64,000 bases of DNA, taken from positions 82,195,106 to 82,259,105 of the forward strand of contig NW_023601104.1 of assembly GCF_014898055.3 (NCBI RefSeq), in the 5' to 3' direction. Made by a program: the position numbers and the translations under genes. Below the pieces are notes generated by a model, which was not told the DNA's origin, ran no database searches, and was given only the letters and a program-made list of their open reading frames with translations. The DNA is from Talpa occidentalis (taxonomy: Eukaryota; Chordata; Mammalia; Eulipotyphla; Talpidae). Below, one piece after another: positions 49,401 through 59,656 of this stretch (positions are counted from its first letter, which is position 1; the number at the start of each line of letters is the position of its first letter).

Positions 49401-50574
49401 TTAATTCGCTGGTTACTTATTATTGCTTTCTCCCTTCTAACTTTTGCCTTCTGCCTGAGCAGGTTATTGTCTTGATAACTTCAAGTCCCCAGAGTCTAGC
49501 ATATTATAGATTTTTCCAAAAGATGCTAGTCTTTGGGCATGCAGTTGTGTAAACATCATGTGTCTTTCTCTATTGTTTTCCTTAAGTTTTAAATAGAGGA
49601 AAATTCCCTTCCTGAATGATTTATAGATATTATACAGTTTTTTGGTGACAAAACCAGGCAAAGCAAACGCAAAAATTAAGTTTTTTTTAATGTAGAAAGC
49701 AATATTAAGCTTTTACATACATTTTTTATGATTGTGTGAGTACACGATGATTTTCAGTAATAGTTCCCTATCGGTTAACTTGGAAGTTTAAATACTTTTT
49801 GTAAATTCTCTAACTATATTACCATATTACAGTTTATAAAATAATCAGTTTTATTGCTTTGATCATGTTGCTTATATGCTGGTAGAAAAAATATACAGAC
49901 AGCTGAAGTATTTATAATTTATGAACCATTGCAATTTCCTTAAATTTATTGAACTGTTTACCTGGGCTTTTAAAACCGGCTTTGGATATGAATGGTATAC
50001 AGAGCAGGCTGCCATTTTGTGCTCTGATTCACTAGTACGCAATGGGAAATTGATCTTTACTCCTAAATAGTTCATCAGGAGTTGGAGGGCAGTAGGTGAT
50101 GGATACAGGCTGTCATATGCAGCTCCTGCATGCATGACATCTGACTTGGAATCAGAAAGATGTGCCGTATGATGTCCACTAATAAAACCACTTGACACAG
50201 GAAATAATGAGGGGAGATTCCTGGGACAGCCTCCATTTCTCTACTGACAGAAAGACAACACTTGAATGATGCCAAATTCCCCATGGTGTAGAGTGGACTG
50301 TGGATATTTGTTCTAAGTTCCAGAGTCATTGGTGAAACGTTCTCTCTGCAAGACTCACATCCTGGAGGTGGTGACTTTGACTTTTCAGTATTCTCTCAGC
50401 CCTTCATCAGAGTTTATCAAAAGAAAAGTTCATGAGTTAACAAGTTCCCACCCCTGATACTCATGGGACAAAAGATGTGCCTGGCTTGGTCTTCTGTCAG
50501 CGGTGGCCCAATAAATTGAAAATGACAAGGGGTTTGAAAATAGCCATTCAGTCCTGGCCTCATACACCATAACT
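49401..50574. other. Unique non-coding stretch
   Basis: No gene was recognised. Frames of 108 and 84 codons on the minus strand (49872-50329) overlap each other and have no motif. Confidence 0.45.
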
Positions 50575-50715
50575 GCTGTCACCAGCTACGGGTCCTTGGG
50601 CAATATAATCTCCTTAATGGAAGAAGGATTCAAACACTTATTTTTGATAATATCTAGTGGATTAAATTAGTCTGCCTGTCTAAGGGCAGAGTACAGTGCC
50701 TTGTTAATAAAGTTA
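50575..50715 (+). mobile_element. MIR SINE fragment
   Basis: CACCAGCTACGGGTCCTTGG, GCAATATAATCTCC and GAGTACAGTGCCTTGTTAAT are in MIR order, plus strand, diverged. Confidence 0.5.
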
Positions 50716-51509
50716 CTTCCATCTTTCTTTTATTCATTCTTCACATTCCATCTATTTAGAGTATTTTTCTCCAGCACAAGATGAAAGTTTTTCAAATGTA
50801 GCTAAATTTTGTCCTCATGTATCTTTTCAGTGCTTTGCAAATCACGAATTTATTAGTATGACACCATAGTTATTGCCTAGTACCTCTCATTGAATATCTT
50901 CCTGAGTTTTTTTTCTAGATGCACTTAATGTCTCTTTGTATCTATCTCCTTATATTCAGGCGTCCAGCTACCTTGATAACCTGGCCAGTGTCATCTAATT
51001 AAATGCAATTGCAGACTAAGAGCAAGAGTCCTGGCATTTGCAGTTAAGTGAGCTTGAACTTGACTTCTTTCATATCTGTATTAGCAATTGTGCTCTTATT
51101 CTCTGCTTGGACAGCCATCATAACAATCTTTTTTTGTTGGTTGGCCAGATGTCAGTCAGCCTGCCTTCAAGTCCACTTTTCACCTAATCCTGGTCACTAC
51201 ATCAACTCATCCAAGTACTCAGCTGCACAAGAAGTTGCTTAGACATCACAAAGCTTCTTGTTCAACACCTGTTCCCACACTGATTCCATCTCTGCTTCGC
51301 TTCCAACTCTTGACCTAACTATTTGGTTTTGGCACTTGCTACTAGTTTTTCCATTTCTCAGTCTCAGCTTTGCCTTAAAGGTTCCAACTTAAATATGACC
51401 TAACTTCTACCAGATTATTAACTTACTCCTGGGTCTGTGAATTAAGAAATATCACCAAAGCTCTACCACGTGTTTGCTATATGAGTCTTATGAAATTACT
51501 AACTCTGTG
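50716..51509. other. Unique non-coding stretch
   Basis: No exon or repeat could be named. A 64-codon frame at 51048-51242 has no motif. Confidence 0.4.
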
Positions 51510-51815
51510 GGTTGTAGGTGATTGTCAATTTTATGTGTCAACATGACCCATTGAGGATCAATGGACTTCTCATTATGAAGGATAAACTGCTTTATTCAAA
51601 TCTCATTGGAAGATGACATTCATCTTAAGAGTAAAATCTGACTTTCCCCCAAAGAGGAGGGCATTCTGTCAGCAGGCTGCTTTCAAACTCAATGAACTCA
51701 GCTCTTCCTGCTTGTCCAGTTGGCCAGCTTACCCTACAGATTTTAGACTTTCCAGTTTCCAGTTTTTCAAAGTAAATGGTTTTCTGTCTCTTTCTCACTC
51801 TCTAGCTCTCTACCT
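51510..51815 (+). mobile_element. Ancient LTR-like mammalian repeat (tentative)
   Basis: GTGATTGTCAATTTTATGTG at the left, then a pattern of CTTCCTGCTTG, CCAGTTTCCAGT-type words, resembles a repeat widely spread in mammals, in plus orientation and shortened. It accounts for part of the 138-codon frame at 51613-52029, which I do not regard as a gene. Confidence 0.35.
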
Positions 51816-51984
51816 AACTCCCAAGCTTATGGTGGTGATTGAGGGGACTAGCATAGTATTGATGTGCAACAAGTGCCTCACAAATGCCAGCTACTCTTTT
51901 AATTTTTATTCATCAGATCCTTTTATAATCTGGTGGGCTGATCATATTTCTTATCACTTGGTTGTCATTCTCAATTACTGTGCC

Positions 51985-52245
51985 TGGAAACCCCATCAGG
52001 AATCAGCCCAAATGCCACCTCCACTGTGAAGCCCACGAGATATCCCTCAGAAACACTTCTTTATATCCATGGCACACACTACAACTTAACAAGCTATAAT
52101 TTATCTACTTATATATAATCTTTAAGAAGAAGCAACAAATCTCACAAAGCCCTCCAGCTCAGAGGTTTTAATCTTTATATATACAGCAATAGGCTCAAAC
52201 CCTGGCACTATTTGCTTCTCAACTAATATTCACTGAATGGACATT
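51985..52245 (+). mobile_element. L2 LINE 3' fragment
   Basis: CAGCCCAAATGCCACCTCCA, then GAAGCCCACGAGATATCCCT, then CCCTGGCACTATTTG and AATATTCACTGAATGGA follow the 3' end of L2. Diverged and broken. Confidence 0.55.
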
Positions 52246-52638
52246 AGGAGATGTCTCTACTTATAGTAGGAATGGAGGATTTTTGTTAAATCCATGTTTC
52301 TCTGTGTGAGGAAAACAAATTCATCAATTCATGAAACATTTGTCAAGTGTCTATTGTGGGCAGGGATTGTGTCAGTTGCTTCAGTCTTAGTTCTCGGGAG
52401 ACGAGTGGTTTATTGGTGGAGTCAGGATAGATGCACATATAAGTGAGCCTTAGTGTAAAACTGTCATTTTGGAAGGCATGAGATAATGACATTGAAATCT
52501 GGAGGGGAAGGGCATTCTTTCTGTTGTGGCAGAATCTGCCACAATCTCTCCTGCGAAATAACACAAAAGCTTAGTCTTGAAGAAAAGGCAAGATGTGCAG
52601 GAGAAACTCATTCCCAGTAGAAACAACAGAGGTTGAGC
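52246..52638. other. Unique stretch before the LTR cluster
   Basis: No gene recognised. A 73-codon minus frame at 52343-52564 has no motif. Confidence 0.4.
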
Positions 52639-53560
52639 TGGAACAGGGTGGTCCCCAGGGAAAGGGGAGGTTCCAAGCTCCCAGGGCAGGGTGGAGTTGA
52701 GCAGGGAGGAAGGGACACTAGAGAGGAGACTGGCAGAAGGGTGGGGAGCAAGGAGACCTGGAGGAGGCACATGGGTAGAGAGACATGAAAAAGTTACGCT
52801 TGCTTCTTGGCCTTGGACTTGGGGACATGGAGGAGACACTTAAAATAGACATGGGTAGGAGACTTTGGGAGGTTAACAATGGCAGCTTTTATCTTGATTT
52901 TGATTTTGCTCCTTCCATCCCAGATTTGCTTGGCCCCTTCTGCACCTTTCCTATGTGTCCCCATCAGAAGGTGCCTTGGGATTGTGGGAAATTTGGGGCC
53001 TCAGTGGTCCTGCTTTGGGCCAATCCTGTTTGGCTGGGCATTTACCCATGGGTAACTTTGAGTGTTTTGTGTAAAAAATATTTTTTCTATTCTTTCCTTT
53101 CTCTTCTCTCTCTCCTTTTTTTATAAGATTTATTTTATTTATACATCCAAGAACTGGAGTATAGGCCAGAGATTTTAGGGGTAAGAGGGGAAGGTGAGAG
53201 GGTTCACCACAGACAGAGTAGGGAGCAGAACAGGCAGACTGACTGAAATACACTGCTGAGGGGAGCAGCGGGAGAGGCAGGAGAGGTCTGCTGCACCATG
53301 TGGGTCACCTCCCTGGCCAGGGATTGAACTTGTGCTGCAGTGGCTGCTGATAGCTTCATTGTGCTGAGACCCAACCCCTTGTACCACCCGGGAGGTCCCC
53401 TTTCTCTTCTCTTTATTGTACACTAATTGTATGAAAGTTCTTTCCCATTAAAGGTCTAATGCACTAGAGTATGTCTTTTCTTGATGCCGCAGATGGCAGA
53501 ACCCATTTAGAACAGGCAGGTTTGAGGGTCCCAGGATGCCCCTCACCTTGCCCTGTAACA
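52639..53560 (+). mobile_element. ERV LTR, family copy A, plus strand, containing a SINE
   Basis: It starts TGGAACAGGGTGGTCCCC and ends GCCCTGTAACA, aligning end to end by eye with the copies at 58823-59410 and 59657-60307. A CCAAT box lies at 53030-53034 and an ATTAAA polyadenylation signal at 53447-53452. Removing the SINE (53110-53398) and its extra TSD leaves about 620 bp. No gag, pol or env is next to it, so it is solo. The flanks (GAGC, AAGA) do not match, unlike the other two copies. Frames at 52450-53126 are shadows of the LTR. Confidence 0.8.
53110..53398 (-). mobile_element. tRNA-derived SINE, type II, inserted in LTR copy A
   Basis: Inverted tail, body and head (ACCACCCGGGAGGTCCC) with a perfect 14-bp TSD CCTTTCTCTTCTCT at 53096-53109 and 53399-53412. 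The LTR text continues across it, so the SINE is younger than the LTR. Confidence 0.95.
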
Positions 53561-53961
53561 AAGATGCCTGACTATGTTTGGAGAACAATAAGCAATCTGC
53601 ATCGGGCATAACGGGAAGGAAGGAAGGGACAGCAGGAGAGAGTGGAGAGAGAAGATGAGGACCATTTACCTCAGAGCCTGGGATGACATCACTACAGCTT
53701 AAGGAATTGGGACTTTATTCAGTGGGCAATGAAAGTTCATCGTGGGTGAGGTGCTTCCTTCGATTTCCTCAGTGTATAGTCTGTTTTTGTACATGCTGAG
53801 TGCTCACATTTTTACTAGGAACATGGCAACATTGGCAGAAGAGCAGAGAGGAATCATGACTTAGAAAACAGTGGCAGTGGTTGCATGGGAATTCACCATG
53901 GAGAGCTATCTCAACCAAGCCGTGAGCCAGGGTGCAAAAGAAGAAGGAAAAACAAATTTTT
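53561..53961. other. Unique GA-rich stretch
   Basis: Purine-rich sequence (AAGGAAGGAAGGGACAGCAG near 53616) without gene or named repeat. No retroviral coding sequence follows LTR copy A. Confidence 0.45.
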
Positions 53962-54620
53962 GGCCTCCCTGGTGGCCTGTGGGTTGAGTGCCAACATTAT
54001 CACCACCACCGCCTGGCCTGAGTTCCATCCACACTGGCCAGGGAGCTACCCGCATGTGGCTCAGAAGACCTCTCCAGTCTCACTAGCTGCTCCCCTCTGC
54101 AGTATATTTCGGTGAATCTGATACCTAACGCCGGCCTCAGTTTCCCTCAGCCAATAAAAGGAAACAGAGTTTGAGGAAAAGGAAGTGGCTTAATTTGTTG
54201 ACAAATAAGGAGGGCAACAGACTCGTGTCTGAAAGACCACCGTCCTGCACTTTGGCAGGGGGCAGGAGTATTTATACAAAGGGATAAAAAGGGGGAGATG
54301 GGTCAGGGTCTGCAAAAGGGAGGAGGATGGGGTAAGCACAGAGACAGGTGGGCACTAGCTTTCCTTTTTCAACAACTGTTGCAACTCCCTTCTTGGAATG
54401 AGAAGACAAACCTGCCAAACAAGGGAGATCCTGAAAAAAATACTAGAAAGACAAACTTGCTAATGCTTATCTGAGAGACTAGTCATTTGTAATTGCATCA
54501 AATCCACTTGTTCTGTCCCCACTCTATCTCTGGCGAATCCTCTCACCAACCCCACTTATGGCCTATACCCCAGTTCTATGCAAAAAAAAAAAAGTAAATA
54601 AAGTCACACAAAAAAGAAAT
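53962..54620 (+). mobile_element. tRNA-derived SINE, type III head, split by an LTR
   Basis: Left part 53962-54118 has the type III head (CAACATTATCACCACCACCG) and body up to GGTGAATC. Right part 54505-54620 resumes with CACTTGTTCTGTCCCC and runs to the A-tail. The 382 bp between them are an LTR with its own 4-bp duplication, so the SINE came first. Confidence 0.92.
54119..54500 (-). mobile_element. Solo LTR (382 bp) inside a SINE, minus strand
   Basis: The ends TGATAC and GCATCA form the TG...CA inverted ends of a retroviral LTR. The 4-bp AATC is duplicated at 54115-54118 and 54501-54504, the length usual for class I (gamma-type) integrases. On the minus strand a TATA box (TATAAATA, 54276-54269) follows a pyrimidine-rich part, which favours minus orientation; AATAAA on plus at 54153-54158 would be the alternative. 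It is not visibly related to LTR copies A-C. Confidence 0.75.
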
Positions 54621-54861
54621 GACCTAATGTTGTCTAATAGTCCCCGAATAACTTTTCTCACTGCATAAAAATTATTTTACACATAGAACAGGTATGACCT
54701 GTGAGACACTGTTCTATGTGGTTCAACTCATGTGTTCCTTTAGGGTCCAGTGGACTCTGGTGGAGGACTGGTGTGCCTTGGTGGTGGGTGTGGTGACTGC
54801 ATCTGAAGAGGTGGGATCCTTCGAATCATACGCAGTGTTGTAAACTAATGTTACTCAATAA

Positions 54862-55130
54862 AATGGGGAAAAAGTATTTTATTATCCCCTTTTTTTATAT
54901 TCTATTTTATATAATTCTTACATCATTTTTCACTTTTGCACAATGTATGCATTTTCATTTTGGTTTCATTCCCCATACAATTGCACCCCCCCCCTTATTT
55001 TGACCCTAGTCCTTCTCTCCCCCCATTGCCCCCTGTTTTACAGATAAAGATGCCGAGACAACTGAGAACTTCGGTGACTTGCCCGGGGCCACACAGCCTT
55101 GAGTGACAGAACTGTTAGCCTGACACAACT
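54862..55130 (-). mobile_element. MIR, minus strand, split by a short L1 3' end
   Basis: Left piece about 54862-54890 (GTATTTTATTATCCCC) and right piece 55033-55130 (GTTTTACAGATAAAGATGCC, TGACTTGCCCGGGGCCACAC) make a continuous MIR in reverse orientation around the inserted L1 tail. Confidence 0.7.
54891..55024 (-). mobile_element. Very short L1 3' end (about 134 bp), minus strand
   Basis: T-rich tail and the C-rich 3' UTR (CCCCATACAATTGCACCC) match the 3' UTR of the young L1s at 22.6 and 27.7 kb. The flanks ATTATCCCC (54881-54889) and ATTGCCCCC (about 55025-55033) may be an altered TSD. It is an extreme 5' truncation with no ORF2. Confidence 0.75.
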
Positions 55131-55829
55131 GTGCATTCTGCCTCCAAATGTCGGTAGTAAACAGCTAGATGTGCCACTTTAAATCCCGCTGCTTTAAAAT
55201 AAGAAAGATTCGATGAAAGTAACATGCATCATTCTTCCCTTCTTGTCTTGAAACTCTTGGCTGAAAGCACCTTTTTCCCCCTCCTCTAAATAGTACCCTT
55301 CAGAAATATGGTAAAAGCCAGAGAGACATGTAAAATTCTCTATGAGCAATTGTTCAACTGAGGGAAAAGCGCCTTCCTGCGATTCTTTACAATCCTCCAG
55401 CAAGCCATCCTGAGCACGTAAATGACTCCATAGTGCAAAGGAGCTGAACTACTCCTTCCACGAGGTTCTTTTCCTGGAATACAGAAGCTAATTCAATTTG
55501 CCTGCCTTGGTTATGACAAAAGCAGCCCGCTGCTCGCTGTTGCCTAGCTCATCCACTGGCAGCTGACTCCGGCTTTTAAACACAGTGAAACAAAATAATA
55601 TATAATTTTGTTTTTAGTGACAACAAATGCTAATTCTTTGCTTGATTCAATATTAGGCTGTGGGTATATCTGCTGCTGCTCGTGTCTAATTTTGAAGTTG
55701 GACCTGTTTGTCTCTGCGTGTCTTGGACCCAAAGAAAATGAAGTGCTAAATTGGAAAAATTTGAAACAATGACTTTTTGCAACAAAGGTGATATTTACTT
55801 TTTATTTTTGTTTTCCTGAGCAAACAGGA
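55131..55829. other. Unique non-coding stretch
   Basis: No gene was recognised. Minus frames of 69 and 62 codons (55194-55403, 55544-55732) have no motif. Confidence 0.4.
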
Positions 55830-55841
55830 AAGCAGCACATG

Positions 55842-56128
55842 GGCCCTCTCTGGTGGCGCAACGGGTTAAGAACCGCAATGTGAAGCAATCCACGGCCACT
55901 GCAGCTCAACTTTGATCCCCTGGCCGGCCAGGGAGCTACCTACATGGTGCAGCAGACCTCTCCTGTCTCGCCCGCTGCTCCCCTCAGCAGTGTATTTCAG
56001 TAGATCCGCCTGTTCCGTTCCCCACTCTGTCTCTGGTGAATCCTCTCACACACACCTCCCACCCCCACATCTCTGGCCTGTACCCCAGCTCTTGAGTGCA
56101 TAAATAAATGAATCTTAAAAAAAAAAAG
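55842..56128 (+). mobile_element. tRNA-derived SINE, type II, with TSD
   Basis: Head GGCCCTCTCTGGTGGCGCAA, decayed box B (ACTTTGATCCCC), body with a short CA expansion (CTCACACACACC), and ATAAATAAATGAATCTT tail. TSD AAGCAGCACATG/AAGCAGCACGTG at 55830-55841 and 56129-56140. Confidence 0.95.
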
Positions 56129-56219
56129 AAGCAGCACGTGATAAGCAGAGCATTATAATGGTGATATTCTGCACTGCAGCTTTTCTTTCTTCCTTCATTT
56201 CCCTTTCATTTATTTTATT

Positions 56220-56243
56220 AAATGGCCTTCATATAGGCCATTT
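56220..56243. repeat. Perfect 9-bp inverted repeat (hairpin)
   Basis: AAATGGCCT, a 6-base loop TCATAT, then AGGCCATTT: a perfect short palindrome in AT-rich sequence. No poly-U terminator or RNA gene is attached. Confidence 0.8.
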
Positions 56244-56404
56244 GGGGCACTATCATGAGATAGTGGTAATTTGGGATCTACACACATTAATAATTCCATC
56301 GCTCCTGACTTGAAGGAGTTTAAAAGCCCTAGACAACAACAACAACGAAAAGTCAACTCTACAAACTTTAACTGAAAGAAAACTATGATAGCGTTGTTGT
56401 TGTT

Positions 56405-57124
56405 TTTGAAGTTGTGGGTTTGGAGTGCGGGGTCCTTGGGTTCACTCTGGGAAAGGTTTCACCAGAGCTCCCGTTTCAGTGACAGGCAGTGAGTTTCTCC
56501 ACGAGACAGAGACATTAGTTATATTTACAGGGCAGGTTTATTAGGGAAGTGATAAAACAGTAATAGACACCAGCGGGCAGGAAGAGCTGCCCCAGAAGGG
56601 ACAGGTTTGCTGAGAGAGGCCTGCATGGTTGCAGGCGGGCGGCCTTGACAGGGCATGAGCAGGAGGCTGCTGCCCTGCAGAGGGACAGAGTTGGTGAAAA
56701 GATGCACCTGCATAGTCACAGGTGGGCAGAGGGAGTGCTGCCCCAAGCCTGTGCAGAGACTGCGCAGATATAGTCTTCTTCTGTTTGGGAGGGCTCACTC
56801 TTTGGGAGTGATCAGTTGGTTGTTAAATTTGGATAACTGTAGAATTTGAAAGGGACTAGAGATTCTACAATGGGCTCAATCACCATATCTTTACCCTTGG
56901 GCCTGTGCTCTAGACAGCAGTCTGTTATCTGCTTGGATGTTATGCTTTGTAATCTAGGCGTCCAGCCTCGGGATACTAGTTTCCACAACTGTGTGGATGG
57001 TTACCCTAATCTCTTCTGCACCCAAGTCCTTGCGTGAGCCAGGTTTCTGGTCTTGTGGTGCCTCCTTTTTTTTTTTTTTTTTTTTTTTTTTTTGCATATT
57101 CTTGTCCTCCATCAGTGTCTCACA
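56405..57124 (-). mobile_element. LTR-like block, minus strand (tentative)
   Basis: A GC-richer block with sharp composition change. On the minus strand it would begin TGTGAGACACTGATGG and end near CCCACAACTTCA. AATAAA (56542-56537) is followed by about 130 bp of U5-like text, the layout of an LTR. A run of 28 T lies at 57066-57093. No flanking duplication could be found and no internal retroviral region is next to it, so family and edges are uncertain. Confidence 0.4.
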
Positions 57125-58822
57125 AGAAAAATAACCTTTTTTGAGGTGGTAGGGTAGGAGTGGGAGACTAAGGAAGAGGAAGTTTTCTATGTCTGCAAAT
57201 GAGCTAAACATTTAGCCAAATAGAGAAAGTATTACTCCTTGGGATGGTCTCAAGCTCCTTCTCTGAGCACTTGACAGCTAGGCGATTTGTATTTATAAAG
57301 ACTTCAACCCCTTACGTGTCTTTCAACATTATCTTTGCCTCTGGCTCTGGTTCTAACACAGCCCAACACTTTGTCACAAAAGCATTCTGCTGAATGAGGA
57401 TGTTGAAATCAGATGCAAATTTCTTAATGCTTCCTTTCCACTTACTTACATTTGCCATTTATATGCAAATGCCAGTCTTCTCTCTGGTCTCATTGTAACA
57501 CTTTGTCCCTCCAACTTTGCCCTAACCTGCTGTAGATGGGGGAGCGCTCTCTGTTTCATCTAGATCCAGACTTAACTGTTTGTCCACTCAGTAACTCAAA
57601 AACCAAATGTCTTGGACCATCATTCTTCAGGAAATAGCTCTTCATAAAAATGTATATCAGAGTCTGGGCGATAATGTAATCATAAACTATGGGTGTTAGT
57701 CAAAGTGCTTAAAGGTAAATTTCCTGGCTACATTCCCACATCCATGAAAGATGATCATTTTTCAGCATCTCCAGTTTAGCATCTGACACCTTTGGCAGAG
57801 ACATGCAAAATGGGTGACTAGCAGACTTTTTAGCACGTACAAAACCCAATCAGGACCGTTCACTAATATATGCGCCTGCATTGATTTTTCTGTTTTTCTT
57901 AAATGCTTATTTCTGGTGAAATCTGTCCTGTCTGCACAGAGGACAGAAGCTGACTTCTGCATTATTCCTAGCAGCTTAGGGTGAAATAAACTCTTGTCTA
58001 ATACTGTATGGCTCAATGCCCCTGTGTCATATCTATGCATGCCATAAAAGCAGTGATAAACATGATATATTTTTATGACTCTGAATGTTCTATGTGTCAA
58101 TAAAATATTTTTTAAAACTGGATGAAGGCTGCAGTCAACCTTCCTCCCTACTGAAGCACTGAGTCCCAGGGTCCCGGGCCTGATTCAATCCGGGTGGCAG
58201 AACCATCAATCATTGGTGATGAAATTAGATGCCTAGTGTTTGTGGCATATACAATGTTTTAGTCCTAATGGTCTGAGCTTTTTTCCTTGATACACATTGA
58301 GAAACGCTTCCCTTGCTTCTTGTTGAGGAAATGGATCACAGCTATAATCGACCACATGAGCCAAATGACCTTTCCTTATTTGAGCTGCCCCGGGAATTTA
58401 CAAGAGGAAAAGATCCATATATGCAAGAGAAACTGCAGTGTAAACTTTTCAAAGGCACTTTAATAGGGTGCTTATCGAATATAGTCTCAATGTGGAGGGA
58501 CCCCCTTTTACTTGTATTGATGGAAGACAAGATGCCTTTCAAATTTTGCAAGTGTTAAAAAAAAACCAAAATTCAACTGAGTAAATTTTAAAGATCTTGT
58601 TGGCTTTATCCAATGACTCATGAATCAGGAGCTTCCCACCTAGGAGCTAGCAAACTGCTCTGTGGAGTTGTACAAAATGCAAGACCTTTATAAGCAGAAG
58701 GGAGTGGGAACAAGGAAGTTACATTAGAAAAAAAGTAGATTGCTCTGGGGGAAGTCACTTTGCTTTATGAGATGGTAAGGATGTGTCAGGCAGTCTCTTG
58801 CTCATTGACTGGTTTAAGATTC
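57125..58822. other. Unique non-coding stretch
   Basis: No exon supported. An octamer ATGCAAAT lies at 57463-57470. A 112-codon minus frame at 57762-58100 and complementary frames at 58313-58558 show no motif. Confidence 0.45.
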
Positions 58823-59410
58823 TGTAACAGGGTGGTCCCCAGGAAAGGGGGAGGTTCCAGGTTTCCTGCCCCACCCAAGGGAAGGTAGAGCTGAGCAGGG
58901 AGAGAAGAAGCTGCAGAGGAGACTGAGGAAGGAAGGAAGCAGGATGGGGAGCAAGAAGGAGACCTGGAGGGGGCACATGGAGCAGAGAGACACGTGAAGA
59001 AACTGAACTTGCCTTTTGGTCGTGGACTGGTTGAAGTGGATGTGAGTGAGAGACTCACGGGGTGGACAGCAATGGCAACTTTTATATTGGTTTTGATTTT
59101 GCTTTTTTCCTCCCAGATTTGTCTGGTAGTTTCTGATACTTTTCTATAGGTCCCCACTAAAAGGTGCTTTAGACTTGGGACTCTGGGCCAATCCCTTTTG
59201 GGTGGACTTTTACCCACGAGGAGATGGGTAATTTTGGGTGCTTGATTTAAAAACTATATTTTTTGCCTTTCCTGTATTGTTTACTAATTGTATTAAAGTT
59301 TCTTCTCACTAAAGTCTCATTTGTTTTGTGTTGATACGGCGGATGGCAGAAACAATTTAGAGCAGGCAGCTTTGTGGGACCTGGGGTGCTCCTCTTCCTG
59401 CCCTGTAACA
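58823..59410 (+). mobile_element. Solo ERV LTR, family copy B, plus strand
   Basis: 588 bp from TGTAACAGGGTGGTCCCC to GCCCTGTAACA, with a perfect 4-bp TSD ATTC at 58819-58822 and 59411-59414. It has CCAAT at 59188-59192 and ATTAAA at 59292-59297. The 4-bp TSD suits a class I endogenous retrovirus. No coding region remains, so recombination between the two LTRs removed the provirus. The 143-codon minus-strand frame at 58786-59217 is a shadow of this LTR. Confidence 0.88.
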
Positions 59411-59656
59411 ATTCTACTTCTGTAAGATATCAAAGTTGTAGTTAAGTCCTGGTTTGGTGATATGGGGCTTAATATAAGCAATTCCATCTTGGGTCTATCA
59501 TCTTATTTTTAACAGAAGTTCTGTCATTGTTTACCGTAGCAAACGACAAATGCAAGATGTTGTCCATGTATTTCCTATTGACAGTACTTTATGTTTGTTA
59601 AGGCATGTTATGTTGAGTTCTTGCCATAAAACTTAGAAGAGCAACTTATATCTTAT

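Noticed and set aside
51613..52029. 138-codon plus-strand frame
   Set aside because: It runs from an LTR-like repeat into the L2 fragment and shows no recognisable domain.
57066..57093. T28 run as the tail of a minus-strand processed pseudogene
   Set aside because: No coding similarity to the right of the run and no TSD found; it is better explained as part of the LTR-like block or simple expansion.
53561..58822. Possible provirus between LTR copies A and B (same strand, about 5.3 kb apart)
   Set aside because: The DNA between holds a SINE with another LTR, a MIR, a further SINE and unique sequence, and no gag/pol/env-like frame. Copy B has its own 4-bp TSD, so it is a separate solo LTR.
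58786..59217. 143-codon minus-strand frame (largest frame outside L1)
   Set aside because: It lies almost wholly inside LTR copy B, and comparable frames recur in copies A and C, so it is an LTR by-product without a known domain.
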